A stretch of DNA of 64,000 bases. Origin: Psychrobacter glacincola. GTDB taxonomy: Bacteria > Pseudomonadota > Gammaproteobacteria > Pseudomonadales > Moraxellaceae. Position numbers and translations under genes: made by a program. Below are positions 38,627 to 48,139 of the stretch, piece by piece (within the stretch, counting starts at the first letter, position 1; the number at the start of each line of letters is the position of its first letter). The stretch is from NCBI GenBank assembly GCA_001411745.2, contig LIQB01000006.1:98687-162686 (forward strand), given 5' to 3'. Under the pieces are notes generated by a model. That model was not told the origin of the DNA, did not search any database, and was given only the letters and a program-made list of their open reading frames with translations.

Positions 38627-39241
38627 TTATAAACCTAACACTTTCATACGCTCACTAACTGGCTGATACGTTTTCTCGCCAGCAGGCGCAACAATGTTGC
38701 CAAATGGCATTTGTGCCACCAATTCCCAACTATCTGGGATAGCATAAGCCTTAGCGGCGTCTTCATCCACAAGCGGATTGTAGTGCTGTAGGTTGGCACC
38801 AACATTTAAAGTACGTAGCTCAGTCCACATCGCATACTGATGCATGGCTGAGGTTTGCTGAGCCCAAACTGGAAATCTATCTGCATATAACGCAAACTGC
38901 TCTTGCAGTGACTCAGTCACGTTTTTATCTTCATAAAACAGCACTGTACCCGCTGCCGCACGGAAGCCATCTAGCTTTTGCTTAGTGCCAGAAAAGTCGC
39001 CATCGCCGACGGCTGCACGCAGTTTTTCTTCAGCGATATCCCATAATTTCTGGTGCTCGGCATCAAACAGTACGACCAAACGCGAAGATTGTGAATTAAA
39101 AGCAGAAGGGGTATGCAATAAAACACGCTCTGCCATATTCACAATTGCTTGTGGCTCTACTGGCAGCTCATTGCCCAAAGCATATATTGACCGGCGTTCA
39201 TCAAAGGCTTGTTGTAAAGTGACTAGGCTTTCTTTAGACAT
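38627..39241 (-). CDS. Nitroreductase family protein
   Basis: FMN-dependent oxidoreductase of the nitroreductase fold, 204 aa. FDERRSIYALG and VLLHTPSAFNSQSSRLVVL are the FMN-site segments, and AMWTELRTLNVGANLQHYNP is the usual middle; MPFGNIVAPAGEKTYQPVSERM ends the domain. It resembles the Hbn1/YdgI branch, which tolerates various quinone or nitro substrates; the physiological substrate is unknown. The start at 39241 is backed by AAGGAT upstream; the frame extends 8 codons further. Confidence 0.82.
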   Translation of the reverse strand: MSKESLVTLQQAFDERRSIYALGNELPVEPQAIVNMAERVLLHTPSAFNSQSSRLVVLFDAEHQKLWDIAEEKLRAAVGDGDFSGTKQKLDGFRAAAGTVLFYEDKNVTESLQEQFALYADRFPVWAQQTSAMHQYAMWTELRTLNVGANLQHYNPLVDEDAAKAYAIPDSWELVAQMPFGNIVAPAGEKTYQPVSERMKVLGL

Positions 39242-39455
39242 CGATATTATCCTTATAGTTATCATAAAATATAGCTCAAACGAGCCATGATTGGCATGAC
39301 AAGTCGATCATTCATAAGCAAGCTATTATATCAATATGCTAAATAATATCTAGACTCTATAAAGTTTATTTTATTAATCACTCTATAACATTATTCTGTT
39401 TTACTTAGGGCATATCATGAGCCTGAACGAAAGTACCTAAATTGGCTAAAAATGG

Positions 39456-39995
39456 TTAATGAGCAACAATCGTCACCGATATGCCCTCTGCAATTTGGTC
39501 GAACAATTCAATAATATCCTTATTACGCATACGTATACAGCCGTGCGAGAGTGGCGCGCCCATCGGCTCACTGTCAGGCGTACCATGAATATAAATATAA
39601 CGCTGATAAGTATCACAGCCACCTTGACTGTTACTGCCTTTATTAAAGCCCTCTTCCACACCACTTAGCCAAAGAATACGGCTTAATATCCAATCACGCT
39701 CAGGGTGTCGTTCACCAAGCTCAGCACCATATATCTCGCCTGTAGGAACGCGTCCGATGAACACGGCATTCATGGGTTCATTTGCGCCAATCTTTTTGGC
39801 GATAAAGTGTTTGCCAAGAGGTGTGCAGCCGCTATCTTGCTGACTGCCAATGCCATTTTTAGCAGTAGACACCGTATATTGAGCCAATTCTCTATTATGC
39901 TGGTAGAGCGTTAATGTTTGCTTAGCAATATTAACCACCAACTGCACATCAGAACTTTCATTATTTTTCTCGTTATAGCTTTCGTTATTTGTCAT
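39456..39995 (-). CDS. L,D-transpeptidase (YkuD domain)
   Basis: 179 aa. The catalytic motif is HG...SHGCIRM: His in YIHGTPDSEP and Cys in LSHGCIRMRNKD. In the family this cross-links peptidoglycan or attaches lipoproteins using the 3-3 route. The N-terminal region (QLVVNIAKQTLTLYQHNRELAQYTVSTAKNGIG) is the typical start of the fold. No signal peptide is visible from this start, which is odd for a periplasmic enzyme and is also seen in some short YkuD proteins. Confidence 0.85.
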   Translation of the reverse strand: MTNNESYNEKNNESSDVQLVVNIAKQTLTLYQHNRELAQYTVSTAKNGIGSQQDSGCTPLGKHFIAKKIGANEPMNAVFIGRVPTGEIYGAELGERHPERDWILSRILWLSGVEEGFNKGSNSQGGCDTYQRYIYIHGTPDSEPMGAPLSHGCIRMRNKDIIELFDQIAEGISVTIVAH

Positions 39996-40141
39996 AGAAT
40001 GTTTCCAACGGTCATTTACCCAATAGATATCATTATTGACCGCGTGATAAGTAAGTGGATTGATTTTTTCTATTATTAAGGGATTGTATCAAGGCTTTTG
40101 GCACCGTAATATAGGGGCACACTTTTTGATGCTAGCAGATT

Positions 40142-41440
40142 ATGACGACTATTTCACCGACACGTGTGTCGATGTATGATTTTCTCTATCAAGATACCAA
40201 GCCAATGGTATCTTTATTGGCAGATGCCGCCAAGCTTTCATTACCACAAGCTCGATTGGCAATGGATGCCAGTTTGCAGGCCATTATCAGTGCCTTGCTT
40301 GCTTACCAGCAGCACAATGACGGACAAGCTGTGAGCAAAAAGCTATTTAGTCGCGGCGCTGTTAAAGAGCTACGCCAATATAATTCGATGAATTTTTCGA
40401 CCATCAATGCGACGTTATATCATCGCCATGAAGCGGCGGATGCGATATTTTATGATAATGCTCGCGTGATTAAAGCGAGTGACTATATTGCTCAGCAGAT
40501 TAACGCAACAACGCAGCAAGTACAGATACTCCTCACGTCCTTATGCGTGATTGTCTTACGTGAACTGGCTATTTTAGCCGACTATAGCCAACTTGATAAT
40601 GACGAGATGGATAAGTGGTTCGCTTTACAGCCACAGTTTTTATCAGCTGCTCGCTTTGCCATCAATGAGCCAACGTCTGTCTCTGTTAAATTGAATGAGG
40701 TAAATGAAGATAACAGTCTAGTCGCAGCATCAGAGGTCAATTTAGACTCGACAGTAAAAACAAAGGCAGCAGCCGAATCCGAAAACAATCCTAATACAGA
40801 ACGTGCCTTATTAAGTACAGAGCAGCTCGCTGACACCCCACCAGCGTTCAATCCTTACTGGCATGAATTGACGACATTCAGACCTGAAAATCAACAGCCT
40901 GTGCAAGATATGCAGTTAGCAACTGGCAATTATTTAAAAGCCATTGGACGCTCACCTGATAACTTGCAGCAAGGTCGCCATAACGACATGCTAGTCTTTA
41001 CAGAAATGCAAGCCATTGCATTGCCACACCAACGCTGGCTATTACAGCTCGCCAAAATCTCAGATATCTATCTCAGTCGTAATCGCCTACGTATTACCTC
41101 CGAACCTGCCAGCGCACCCAAACCGCCTTTGGTAAGCTTAGGTTTAATTGGTGGTAATAACGATAATACGCCGACCACCACCAGCGAAAAGCCCATTGAA
41201 TACGAGGCATCCATACCCCTCTGGAAAAATCCAGTTATCCTGATTATTATTGCTGTCATCGGAGTGCTTGGCGGGCTTGCAGCGCTCAAGTATCAAAGCC
41301 AAAAATCTGACGGTGTGTTACTGGCGACAGAAGAGGTTATAGAACAAGATATTATCGAAGAGCGTCAACAGCAGGATGTGGCTATTGTCATGGTTGACGA
41401 TGATGAGCCTGATGACAAAGAAACAAAAGCGGCTCAATAA
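40142..41440 (+). CDS. Hypothetical protein with C-terminal transmembrane segment
   Basis: 432 aa, family not recognised. Residues 1-175 are helical and rich in Ala/Leu/Gln (LLADAAKLSLPQARLAMDASLQAIISALLAYQQ). The middle is Ser/Glu/Asn-rich and likely disordered (about 185-235). A second folded part follows (FNPYWHELTTFRPENQQPV ... PHQRWLLQLAKISDIYLSRNRLRI). A single hydrophobic helix NPVILIIIAVIGVLGGLAALKY lies at about 362-383, then a strongly acidic tail (EEVIEQDIIEERQQQD ... VDDDEPDDKE). The order suggests a cytoplasmic body anchored by one helix. It stands alone before argG, with which it converges. Confidence 0.7.
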   Translation: MTTISPTRVSMYDFLYQDTKPMVSLLADAAKLSLPQARLAMDASLQAIISALLAYQQHNDGQAVSKKLFSRGAVKELRQYNSMNFSTINATLYHRHEAADAIFYDNARVIKASDYIAQQINATTQQVQILLTSLCVIVLRELAILADYSQLDNDEMDKWFALQPQFLSAARFAINEPTSVSVKLNEVNEDNSLVAASEVNLDSTVKTKAAAESENNPNTERALLSTEQLADTPPAFNPYWHELTTFRPENQQPVQDMQLATGNYLKAIGRSPDNLQQGRHNDMLVFTEMQAIALPHQRWLLQLAKISDIYLSRNRLRITSEPASAPKPPLVSLGLIGGNNDNTPTTTSEKPIEYEASIPLWKNPVILIIIAVIGVLGGLAALKYQSQKSDGVLLATEEVIEQDIIEERQQQDVAIVMVDDDEPDDKETKAAQ

Positions 41441-41516
41441 TAAATAAAAGCTCTGAATACAGAAATTTTTGGCTAGCAAAAAATCATCGAACAAACCTTC
41501 AAAAAATCCACAAAAA

Positions 41517-41547
41517 AAAGGCGCTATTCATATAGCGCCTTTTTTTA
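41517..41547 (+). terminator. Bidirectional terminator between the 432-aa gene and argG
   Basis: AAAGGCGCTAT pairs with ATAGCGCCTTT, loop TCAT, with A8 upstream and T7 downstream; it can serve both converging genes. Confidence 0.9.
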
Positions 41548-41596
41548 TTTATGTATCTTATTCATGCTTTATCTAGCACAATCTATTAAGACCGGC

Positions 41597-42835
41597 TTAC
41601 TTCGATAAATCACGACCACGGCTGGCTTCAATCGCCAAACGTAGACCATTTAGACGGATAAAACCTTCTGCGTCTTTTTGATCGTAAGCGCCCGCATCAT
41701 CTTCAAAAGTCGCGATTTTTTCGTCAAACAACGAATCATCTGACTTACGACCGACGACGCTCACAGCACCTTTGTATAACTTCACACGTACTGTGCCATT
41801 GACATATTCTTGTGACTTGTCAATCAATGCTTGTAGCATCATACGCTCAGGACTGAACCAATAACCGTTATAAATCGTTTTGGCGTAGCGTGGCATCAGC
41901 TCATCTTTTAAATGCGCCGCTTCACGATCGAGTGTCAATGACTCAATACCGCGATGCGCTTTTAGCATAATGGTACCCGCTGGCGTCTCATAGCAACCGC
42001 GTGATTTCATGCCAACATAACGGTTTTCTACGATATCTAGGCGTCCGATACCATGCTGACCACCAATCTCATTTAGCTTAATCATGACTTCGTACGGCTT
42101 AAGTGCTTCACCATCGATGGCAACGATGTCGCCTTTTTTGTATTCTAGTTCTAGATATTGTGCTTCGTCAGGCGCTTCTTCTGGGCTGACTGACCAGCGC
42201 CACATATCATCTTCTGCTTCGGCGTATGGGTCTTCTAAAATACCGCCTTCATAAGAGATGTGTAGTAAGTTGGCGTCCATTGAGTACGGAGATTTTTTCT
42301 TATTGCCCGCATAATCAATCGCAATGTTATGCTCTTTGGCATATTCCATCAAGCTCTCACGGCTAGACAAGTCCCACTCACGCCAAGGGGCAATAGTGAC
42401 CACATCAGGCGATAAAGCAACGGCGCCAAGCTCAAAACGGACTTGGTCATTCCCTTTACCAGTAGCGCCATGACTGATCGCATCGGCATTGTGTTCTTTA
42501 GCAATCTCAACCAAGCGCTTGGCGATTAACGGACGCGCGATAGAAGTCCCTAGCAGATACTCGCCTTCATAGATGGCGTTGGCTCGGAACATCGGGAATA
42601 CATAATCACGGGCGAACTCTTCACGTAAGTCTTCGATATGGATATGTTTGATGCCCATGGCTTCGGCTTTGGCGCGTGCTGGCTCAACTTCTTCGCCTTG
42701 ACCGATATCAGCAGTAAAGGTAATCACTTCTGCATCATAGGTTTCTTGCAGCCATTTAGCGATGATGGAGGTATCAAGACCACCTGAATAGGCCAAGACG
42801 ATTTTATTAATATTTTTTGGATCAAGTTGAGCCAT
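41597..42835 (-). CDS. argG: Argininosuccinate synthase
   Basis: Joins citrulline and aspartate using ATP, the penultimate arginine step. 412 aa, the usual ~400 type. The PP-loop AYSGGLDTS is at residues 15-23 and [15 protein letters not shown] is the second hallmark; [17 protein letters not shown] and [13 protein letters not shown] are also typical. It is monocistronic, with no argH nearby. Confidence 0.97.
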   Translation of the reverse strand: MAQLDPKNINKIVLAYSGGLDTSIIAKWLQETYDAEVITFTADIGQGEEVEPARAKAEAMGIKHIHIEDLREEFARDYVFPMFRANAIYEGEYLLGTSIARPLIAKRLVEIAKEHNADAISHGATGKGNDQVRFELGAVALSPDVVTIAPWREWDLSSRESLMEYAKEHNIAIDYAGNKKKSPYSMDANLLHISYEGGILEDPYAEAEDDMWRWSVSPEEAPDEAQYLELEYKKGDIVAIDGEALKPYEVMIKLNEIGGQHGIGRLDIVENRYVGMKSRGCYETPAGTIMLKAHRGIESLTLDREAAHLKDELMPRYAKTIYNGYWFSPERMMLQALIDKSQEYVNGTVRVKLYKGAVSVVGRKSDDSLFDEKIATFEDDAGAYDQKDAEGFIRLNGLRLAIEASRGRDLSK

Positions 42836-43162
42836 GAAGAACTCCTATTGTGAGCATTTAGTGTTAAGAAAAGCGCTAAGATTCAATCAAAAGATAAATT
42901 ACTTGCTCAGTGTACATCATATTTACTATAGGCAAAAGTGCAACTGCCCCATGGCATAAGCTTTTGATTTAAATTTTGGGTCGATAGATTTCAATTATTC
43001 ACATGTAGGTGACAGTTAACTGCCGCAAATTAAAAAACAACCCATGTATTATGTACAGATATTTAGCCGCATATTTAGTCAAGTAGGCAAATCTGTTATG
43101 ATAGCGGTACAGTATCCCTTCCTTTTATTTCCGTATATGACGATATAGAGCGCGACGACATT
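42836..43162. other. Divergent spacer argG / pyrC
   Basis: 327 bases with the promoters of both genes. Best candidate for pyrC: extended -10 TGTTATGAT (TATGAT at 43097-43102) with TTTAGT about 17 bases upstream. No ARG box was recognised with confidence. Confidence 0.5.
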
Positions 43163-44233
43163 ATGACTGATTCGATTAGAGAATTGACCATCCTTCAGCC
43201 AGACGATTGGCATATCCATTTGCGTGATGGCAAAGCATTGAGCACTACTGTATCGCACGCAGCAAACAGCTTTAACCGTGTCATATGTATGCCAAACTTA
43301 GTGCCTCCTGTTAAAAACACTGACGATGCGCGCGCCTATCGCGACCGTATCATGGCGCACTTAGTAGCCAGTGAGCTAAGTGCTGAGCGCAAAACTGCAT
43401 TCGATCCACGTATGACTTTATATCTCACTGACAAAACCACTGCCCAAGATATCGAGATGGCAGCACAATCAGGTATCGTCCAAGCGGTCAAGCTTTATCC
43501 TGCTGGCGCGACTACCAATTCGGCTGATGGTGTCACCAATATTAACGCCTGTGTCGATGTTTTTGAAGCATTAGAAAAGTACAACCTACCACTATTGATA
43601 CATGGCGAAGTGACGCAAGATCATGTGGATATCTTTGACCGTGAGAAGCGCTTTTTAGACGAAGTGTTGGCGCAAATCATTGTCAAATTCCCTACATTAA
43701 AGATTGTCGTCGAGCATATCACCACTAGCGATGCCGCTGATTTTGTCTTAGCACAAGGCAATCACATTGCCGCCACTATTACCCCGCAGCATTTAATGTT
43801 TAACCGCAATCATCTATTGGTTGGCGGTATCAAGCCACATTTTTATTGCTTGCCTATTTTGAAGCGTGAAAGCCATCAAAGAGTATTATTAGATGTGGCA
43901 ACCAGTGGCAATCCTAAGTTTTTCTTAGGCACAGACTCAGCTCCGCATGCGACGGATAAAAAAGAAGCCGCTTGTGGCTGTGCTGGCTGCTATAGCGCCG
44001 CAACTGCCTTGCCATTGTATGCCACCGCTTTCGATAGCGTGGGAAAAATAGACAAGTTAGAAGGCTTTGCCAGTCGTTTTGGGGCTCAGTTCTATGGACT
44101 GCCAGTCAATGAAAGCACGATTACGCTTGTCAATACGCCTATGCAAGTGCCAGCAGCCTATCCTTACTTTGATGGCTCATCATTGACCCCGCTTATGGCA
44201 GGCGAGACACTGCCTTGGTCTATCAAAGCATAA
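43163..44233 (+). CDS. pyrC: Dihydroorotase
   Basis: Third pyrimidine step: carbamoyl-aspartate to dihydroorotate. 356 aa, matching the short E. coli PyrC class. Zinc ligands His17 and His19 sit in [10 protein letters not shown], the carbamylated Lys in [13 protein letters not shown], then LLIHGEVT and VVEHITTS with further His ligands, and [12 protein letters not shown] synthase and this gene are both in the window but not linked. Confidence 0.96.
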   Translation: MTDSIRELTILQPDDWHIHLRDGKALSTTVSHAANSFNRVICMPNLVPPVKNTDDARAYRDRIMAHLVASELSAERKTAFDPRMTLYLTDKTTAQDIEMAAQSGIVQAVKLYPAGATTNSADGVTNINACVDVFEALEKYNLPLLIHGEVTQDHVDIFDREKRFLDEVLAQIIVKFPTLKIVVEHITTSDAADFVLAQGNHIAATITPQHLMFNRNHLLVGGIKPHFYCLPILKRESHQRVLLDVATSGNPKFFLGTDSAPHATDKKEAACGCAGCYSAATALPLYATAFDSVGKIDKLEGFASRFGAQFYGLPVNESTITLVNTPMQVPAAYPYFDGSSLTPLMAGETLPWSIKA

Positions 44234-44404
44234 AACGCACTAAGCAAAACCATCTGTATTCTATTTTAATTTGAGAAGTTTAACCCTATGATAAGAATGA
44301 CATCTGCTAACCAGCGGTGTGATTTGTATCATAGGTTATTTATTTTTCATTTAATGTCTTAATTCAATATAACAATACGACTGATAAAAGCGATTTAACC
44401 AGAT

Positions 44405-45184
44405 ATGACCACTCCAAACGATGCCGCCTTACCTAACGAAAACCCATCAAACCCTATAGATAATAGCATTAAGCGCCCATCAAATAGTCACACAGAAGAT
44501 GCCGCAGCAGACGAGCTAGCACCCATGCGTCTAAAAGACCGATTTCGTAAGTTTCTGCCTGTCGTCGTTGATGTGGAAACTGCCGGCTTTAATGCGCAAA
44601 CCGATGCTTTACTAGAGATTGCCTGCATTCCTGTACTACTGAATGAGCAAGGCGTGTTTTATCCTGGGGAAGCATTCAATGCTCATATCGAACCCTTTGA
44701 AGGCGCGAATCTTGAGCCAAGTGCCCTTGCCTTCACTGGCATTGATCCCAACAATCCGATGCGTAAAGCCATTGCCGAAGATGAAAAAACAGCACTACGC
44801 CGTATCTTTAAGGGGTTAAAAGAAGTACGCCGTACTGAAGACTGCCGCCAGTGCGTCTTAATCGGGCACAACGCCCATTTTGACTTAGCGTTTTTGAATG
44901 CGGCAGTGCTGCGTACCAATAACAAAAGTCACAACCCGTTTCATAACTTTTCAGTTTTTGACACAGTGACTTTATCTGCGCTGGCATTTGGTCAGACAGT
45001 ACTAGCACGGGCTTGTAAGGCAGCAGGGCTTGATTTTGATGGCAATGATGCACATTCTGCCCTATACGATACACAAAAGACCGCTGAGCTGTTTTGTCAT
45101 ATCCTAAACCATTACCCTATGCTGGCTAATGCGATGCATACTGAAGAAAATAAAGAGGATTCGACTGAGAGTAGTCACAAATAA
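44405..45184 (+). CDS. rnt: Ribonuclease T
   Basis: DEDDh 3'-5' exonuclease that trims tRNA CCA ends and other stable RNA 3' ends. 259 aa. Exo I VVVDVETAGF with Asp56 and Glu58, Exo II LIGHNAHFDLAFL and Exo III DGNDAHSALYDTQKTAEL are all present. A polar extension of about 45 residues precedes MRLKDRFRKFLPVVVD, longer than in E. coli (215 aa total), and a short acidic tail follows. No initiation site is clear for a shorter start. Confidence 0.92.
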   Translation: MTTPNDAALPNENPSNPIDNSIKRPSNSHTEDAAADELAPMRLKDRFRKFLPVVVDVETAGFNAQTDALLEIACIPVLLNEQGVFYPGEAFNAHIEPFEGANLEPSALAFTGIDPNNPMRKAIAEDEKTALRRIFKGLKEVRRTEDCRQCVLIGHNAHFDLAFLNAAVLRTNNKSHNPFHNFSVFDTVTLSALAFGQTVLARACKAAGLDFDGNDAHSALYDTQKTAELFCHILNHYPMLANAMHTEENKEDSTESSHK

Positions 45185-45302
45185 TCCATTTATCACATAT
45201 CCTATATTGCCAACTACCCATAATAATGCTATTTGTAATACTTGATGACTTTAACATCTTGGTTTTACAATCAATAGGGATATGATTGATATCACAATAA
45301 AT

Positions 45303-45368
45303 CAGCAACTTGTCTAACCGTTGAATATCATATTGTGTAAAACAATTCAAAAACCAGACAAGTTGCTG
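45303..45368. repeat. Nested inverted repeat between rnt and a small gene
   Basis: CAGCAACTTGTCT (45303-45315) and AGACAAGTTGCTG (45356-45368) are a perfect 13-bp inverted repeat. Inside it TTGAAT and ATTCAA form a second pair. Just outside, CACAAT (45294-45299) can pair with the internal ATTGTG (45332-45337), so an alternative fold is possible. Confidence 0.7.
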
Positions 45369-45482
45369 TAACTACTCACATTAGAACGTCTCGTTATATC
45401 CTATAGATGGTTTAAGTTGCCCACATTGTCGCGATAGCCAGTACGATTCATGCTATCGAGGCGTAATAGGAGGGACTCTATT

Positions 45483-45680
45483 ATGGATCCACAGCTTAAG
45501 TTATGGGGAACCATCCTCGGTTATATGCTGCTCGCATTGACTATTAGTGCTTGTACTTCTCTATGGATTCGTTATCATTTGAAGCGTAATGACTTACATC
45601 CTCGCCGTGCGATCAAAAAAAGATACTTAATTTTAAAAAGAAGAAGAAAAAGGCTTGACAGCAAGCGCAGACGCTATTAA
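45483..45680 (+). CDS. Small basic membrane protein
   Basis: 65 aa. One hydrophobic segment (LWGTILGYMLLALTISACTSLWI) is followed by a very basic tail ending RRRKRLDSKRRRY. The ATG at 45483 has a strong AGGAGGG 9-12 bases upstream, and an in-frame ATG at 45450 is unlikely. A single-pass protein with a basic tail could sit against the inner membrane and interact with nucleic acid or lipid headgroups, but I recognise no family. It lies between the nested inverted repeat and tRNA-Glu. Confidence 0.7.
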   Translation: MDPQLKLWGTILGYMLLALTISACTSLWIRYHLKRNDLHPRRAIKKRYLILKRRRKRLDSKRRRY

Positions 45681-45733
45681 AATACGCACCACTTCAGCAT
45701 AAAGGTGAAAGCAGCTGAGGTGTTGTGTTACTA

Positions 45734-45809
45734 GTCCCCATCGTCTAGAGGCCTAGGACACCGCCCTTTCACGGCGGTAACGGGGGTTCGAATCCCCCTG
45801 GGGACGCCA
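45734..45809 (+). tRNA. tRNA-Glu (UUC anticodon)
   Basis: 76 bases. Acceptor arms GTCCCCA and TGGGGAC pair, the anticodon loop CTTTCAC gives UUC, the T-arm has GTTCGAATC, and CCA is encoded (45807-45809). All arms are intact. Confidence 0.97.
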
Positions 45810-45877
45810 CTATTTGGCGTCACTTATTAGCAAGTTTGCTGCAAAGCATCTGATAAGACTAATAAGCGTACCACCAA

Positions 45878-45917
45878 AAAGCCCAATCACATACTATTGT
45901 GATTGGGCTTTTTTTAT
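45878..45917 (+). terminator. Terminator after tRNA-Glu
   Basis: AAAGCCCAATCAC pairs perfectly with GTGATTGGGCTTT, loop of 8 bases, T7 at the end. It lies about 70 bases after the tRNA and can also act from the other strand. Confidence 0.88.
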
Positions 45918-46192
45918 GCCTGTTTTTTATATCATGAGGCTCTTGATACCTTAGCACTCAGTTCGTCATCGCCGATTTACTTGATAAATGAAGCATAATT
46001 AATTTTATAGATAAGATTCGGTATTAAGTTCGCTCAAGATATTAAGATATATTTACTAAGTGTCGCTATCTATGGTTTCTATACCTAGCTTGATATTTTG
46101 TTTATTTATTGAACTCTTCATCATAAATTTAAGCAAAAAAATCCAGCATTGAATACTGGATTTTTAAATCAAACAGTCTATTTTTACAAAAG
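45918..46192. other. AT-rich spacer after the tRNA-Glu terminator
   Basis: 275 bases (383 counting from the tRNA end). AATCCAGCATTGAATACTGGATT near 46140-46162 is a short hairpin with A-rich and T-rich flanks and probably ends the BLUF gene transcript. Nothing else was seen. Confidence 0.5.
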
Positions 46193-46816
46193 CTACCAAA
46201 TCTTATCTGATAGCATTAGCCACAACAATGTCATCACAATCATGATACCGAGTACTGTTTGAATCAAGAAGAATGCTTGATGCTGACCAACAACCTTACT
46301 TAACGTCACCCCTAACGTGCTGTACTTGATAGGTGGCGTGTCAATATTGCCAGTTCTTGCTTGTTCCTCATAATACCCTTGTAAGATATCTAAAAATTCG
46401 CGCCATGCGTTAGAGCCCCAATCATAGGGTTTAAATGGCATGAGTTTTTTCAGCTCAGGCTCTTTGGTCATCCAACGTTCAAGTGTAATGGAGCGTAGAG
46501 ACCAGTTCGAAAAACGGCGTTCAGTAATTTCTGAAAAATCTAAGATTTTTAATTCTTTATGTCGATCGTCTAATAATAAGCGATTCTTTAGATTGGTTAA
46601 ATCTTGTTCTGACCCTTCTGCACATTGAAAAAAGTAGCCATTGCCATAGCAAAGAATACCCGTAACATTATCGGCTTGGTTACGCTCAATCGCGACCTCT
46701 GAGATGTCGTTAAGCGTGCTGGGACTTGAAAGACCAGTCGAAGTAATTTGGCTTATATATATAAGCTGGCAGAGATTTGTCGTCACTGGATTTGTCGAAT
46801 CGTTGATTGTTGACAA
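46193..46816 (-). CDS. BLUF-domain blue-light photoreceptor with C-terminal membrane helix
   Basis: 207 aa. The BLUF domain occupies residues about 14-108 and binds FAD. The photoactive residues are visible: Tyr20 in LIYIS, Asn46 in ERNQADNVTGIL, Gln64 in YFFQCAEG and Trp105 in NWSL. A linker with a helical pattern (AWREFLDILQGYYEEQ) follows, and residues about 181-203 (FFLIQTVLGIMIVMTLLWLML) form a transmembrane segment. No EAL, GGDEF or HTH output domain is fused, so signalling must pass through a partner or the membrane. Isolated gene on the minus strand, no obvious operon partner. Confidence 0.9.
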   Translation of the reverse strand: MSTINDSTNPVTTNLCQLIYISQITSTGLSSPSTLNDISEVAIERNQADNVTGILCYGNGYFFQCAEGSEQDLTNLKNRLLLDDRHKELKILDFSEITERRFSNWSLRSITLERWMTKEPELKKLMPFKPYDWGSNAWREFLDILQGYYEEQARTGNIDTPPIKYSTLGVTLSKVVGQHQAFFLIQTVLGIMIVMTLLWLMLSDKIW

Positions 46817-47221
46817 TCAGCTTCTCCCTATTTTTAGGTAAATGTAGCTAAGACAACCATACTAAATTTAGAAAAAACATAGAAACAAGATCTTTGAAAA
46901 TATCAAATAGGCTTGGTATATTATTGATTTTATAAATGTTTATATTAATTGTATTAAGTTGGTTACATCATAGGCTAGTTTAGTCATCAAATCAATATAT
47001 GTTTATCTTATATCATTAATTGAAAAAACCCAACAATAATTCGCAATTATTTATATTGAGAATTATTGTTGGGTTTATGGGCAGCGATAGGATAAATAGG
47101 TAATATGGAAGGGGAAAGTGATGATGAAAACCGTCACTAATGAGCGATAAGACCACCGGCTCATTAATGATGATTGATACAGACTGATGGCTATTGCGAG
47201 TGTTTAATTATTTTAGTCTGC
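46817..47221. other. Spacer between ispD and the BLUF gene
   Basis: 405 bases, AT-rich. It carries the ispD terminator (47026-47076) and the BLUF gene promoter region; no other feature was recognised. Confidence 0.5.
47026..47076 (-). terminator. Terminator of the eno-ftsB-ispD block
   Basis: A perfect 17-bp inverted repeat (47026-47042 and 47060-47076) with CCCAACAATAATTC arms and a 17-base loop. On the minus strand it is followed by TTTTTTC. Confidence 0.8.
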
Positions 47222-47989
47222 TCAGAACTGGGCATTCATAATCGCTGCGAGCAAGATAGCATCATCAGGATAGGTGAGCTTAATATTCTGGCGACTGCCA
47301 GTCACGAGGCGAATGGGTAGGTCTAAACATTCAAATGCACTGGCTTCATCAGTAATGGTGAGCTCGTGTTCAGCGACATAAGTTAATACTTTTTGCAGCT
47401 GACCTAAGCGAAACACTTGCGGCGTTTGTGCTTGCCACATATGACGGCGATCGATAGTACATTTAGCGTAAGAATGTGGGCTGCTACTCACTGTCAAGTT
47501 AGCTACAGACGTCTCACCTACAAGCTCAGATTGAGCGGTAGACTGGGGATAGGATTCCTTTAAAGTGTCAGCCACTGGTGTCGCTAAGATAGCACCATAG
47601 GGCTCTAGCAACGCCGCTTCGATAACCTCTTCAATATCATGACTGGGAACCGCAGGACGCGCAGCATCATGAATAACAACCAAATCTGAGTCGTCGGCTC
47701 CCGCCTCAATAATCGCCTTTACCCCTGCCTGTACGGACTGCCAGCGCTCAGCGCCGCCCATGGCATAATGTATAGGTAGCGCAAAATCCAATGTCTGTGC
47801 CGTACTGTCATCTGCTGCGACGACTAATAAACATCTATCAATATAAGCACTACTAGCAAGCCGTGCCACACTATGCTGTAGCAAGGTCTGCCCTTGCAAC
47901 ATCGTATATTGCTTGGCAATAGAGGCACCAAAACGACTACCGCGACCCGCAGCAACGATCATGGCATGTACATTAGGTATGATGTTCAT
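47222..47989 (-). CDS. ispD: 2-C-methyl-D-erythritol 4-phosphate cytidylyltransferase
   Basis: MEP-pathway enzyme: CTP + MEP to CDP-ME, for isoprenoids. 255 aa, slightly longer than E. coli (236). The CTP-binding motif VAAGRGSRFG is at residues 12-21, with QYTMLQGQTLLQHSV next and VVIHDAARP in the active site; a Ser-rich insertion lies around YPQSTAQSELVGETSVANLTVSSSP. It uses CTP made by PyrG upstream. ispF, which follows ispD in E. coli, is not here. Confidence 0.95.
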   Translation of the reverse strand: MNIIPNVHAMIVAAGRGSRFGASIAKQYTMLQGQTLLQHSVARLASSAYIDRCLLVVAADDSTAQTLDFALPIHYAMGGAERWQSVQAGVKAIIEAGADDSDLVVIHDAARPAVPSHDIEEVIEAALLEPYGAILATPVADTLKESYPQSTAQSELVGETSVANLTVSSSPHSYAKCTIDRRHMWQAQTPQVFRLGQLQKVLTYVAEHELTITDEASAFECLDLPIRLVTGSRQNIKLTYPDDAILLAAIMNAQF

Positions 47990-48139
47990 AAGGCAATGTT
48001 CATAAAGTAGTATTCATGGTTAGAACCCATGACAGTATTGCTAGGGAGAAATGAAGAATAAGAGAAGTAACGAATTTTAGGTGAATAAGATTTCTATTAT
48101 AGACAATAGAAGATCATAATTTTAGACAGTTAAGAGCAA

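Noticed and set aside
45126..45350. 74-codon minus-strand frame over rnt end and spacer
   Set aside because: Overlaps rnt antisense and the inverted repeat; no ribosome site.
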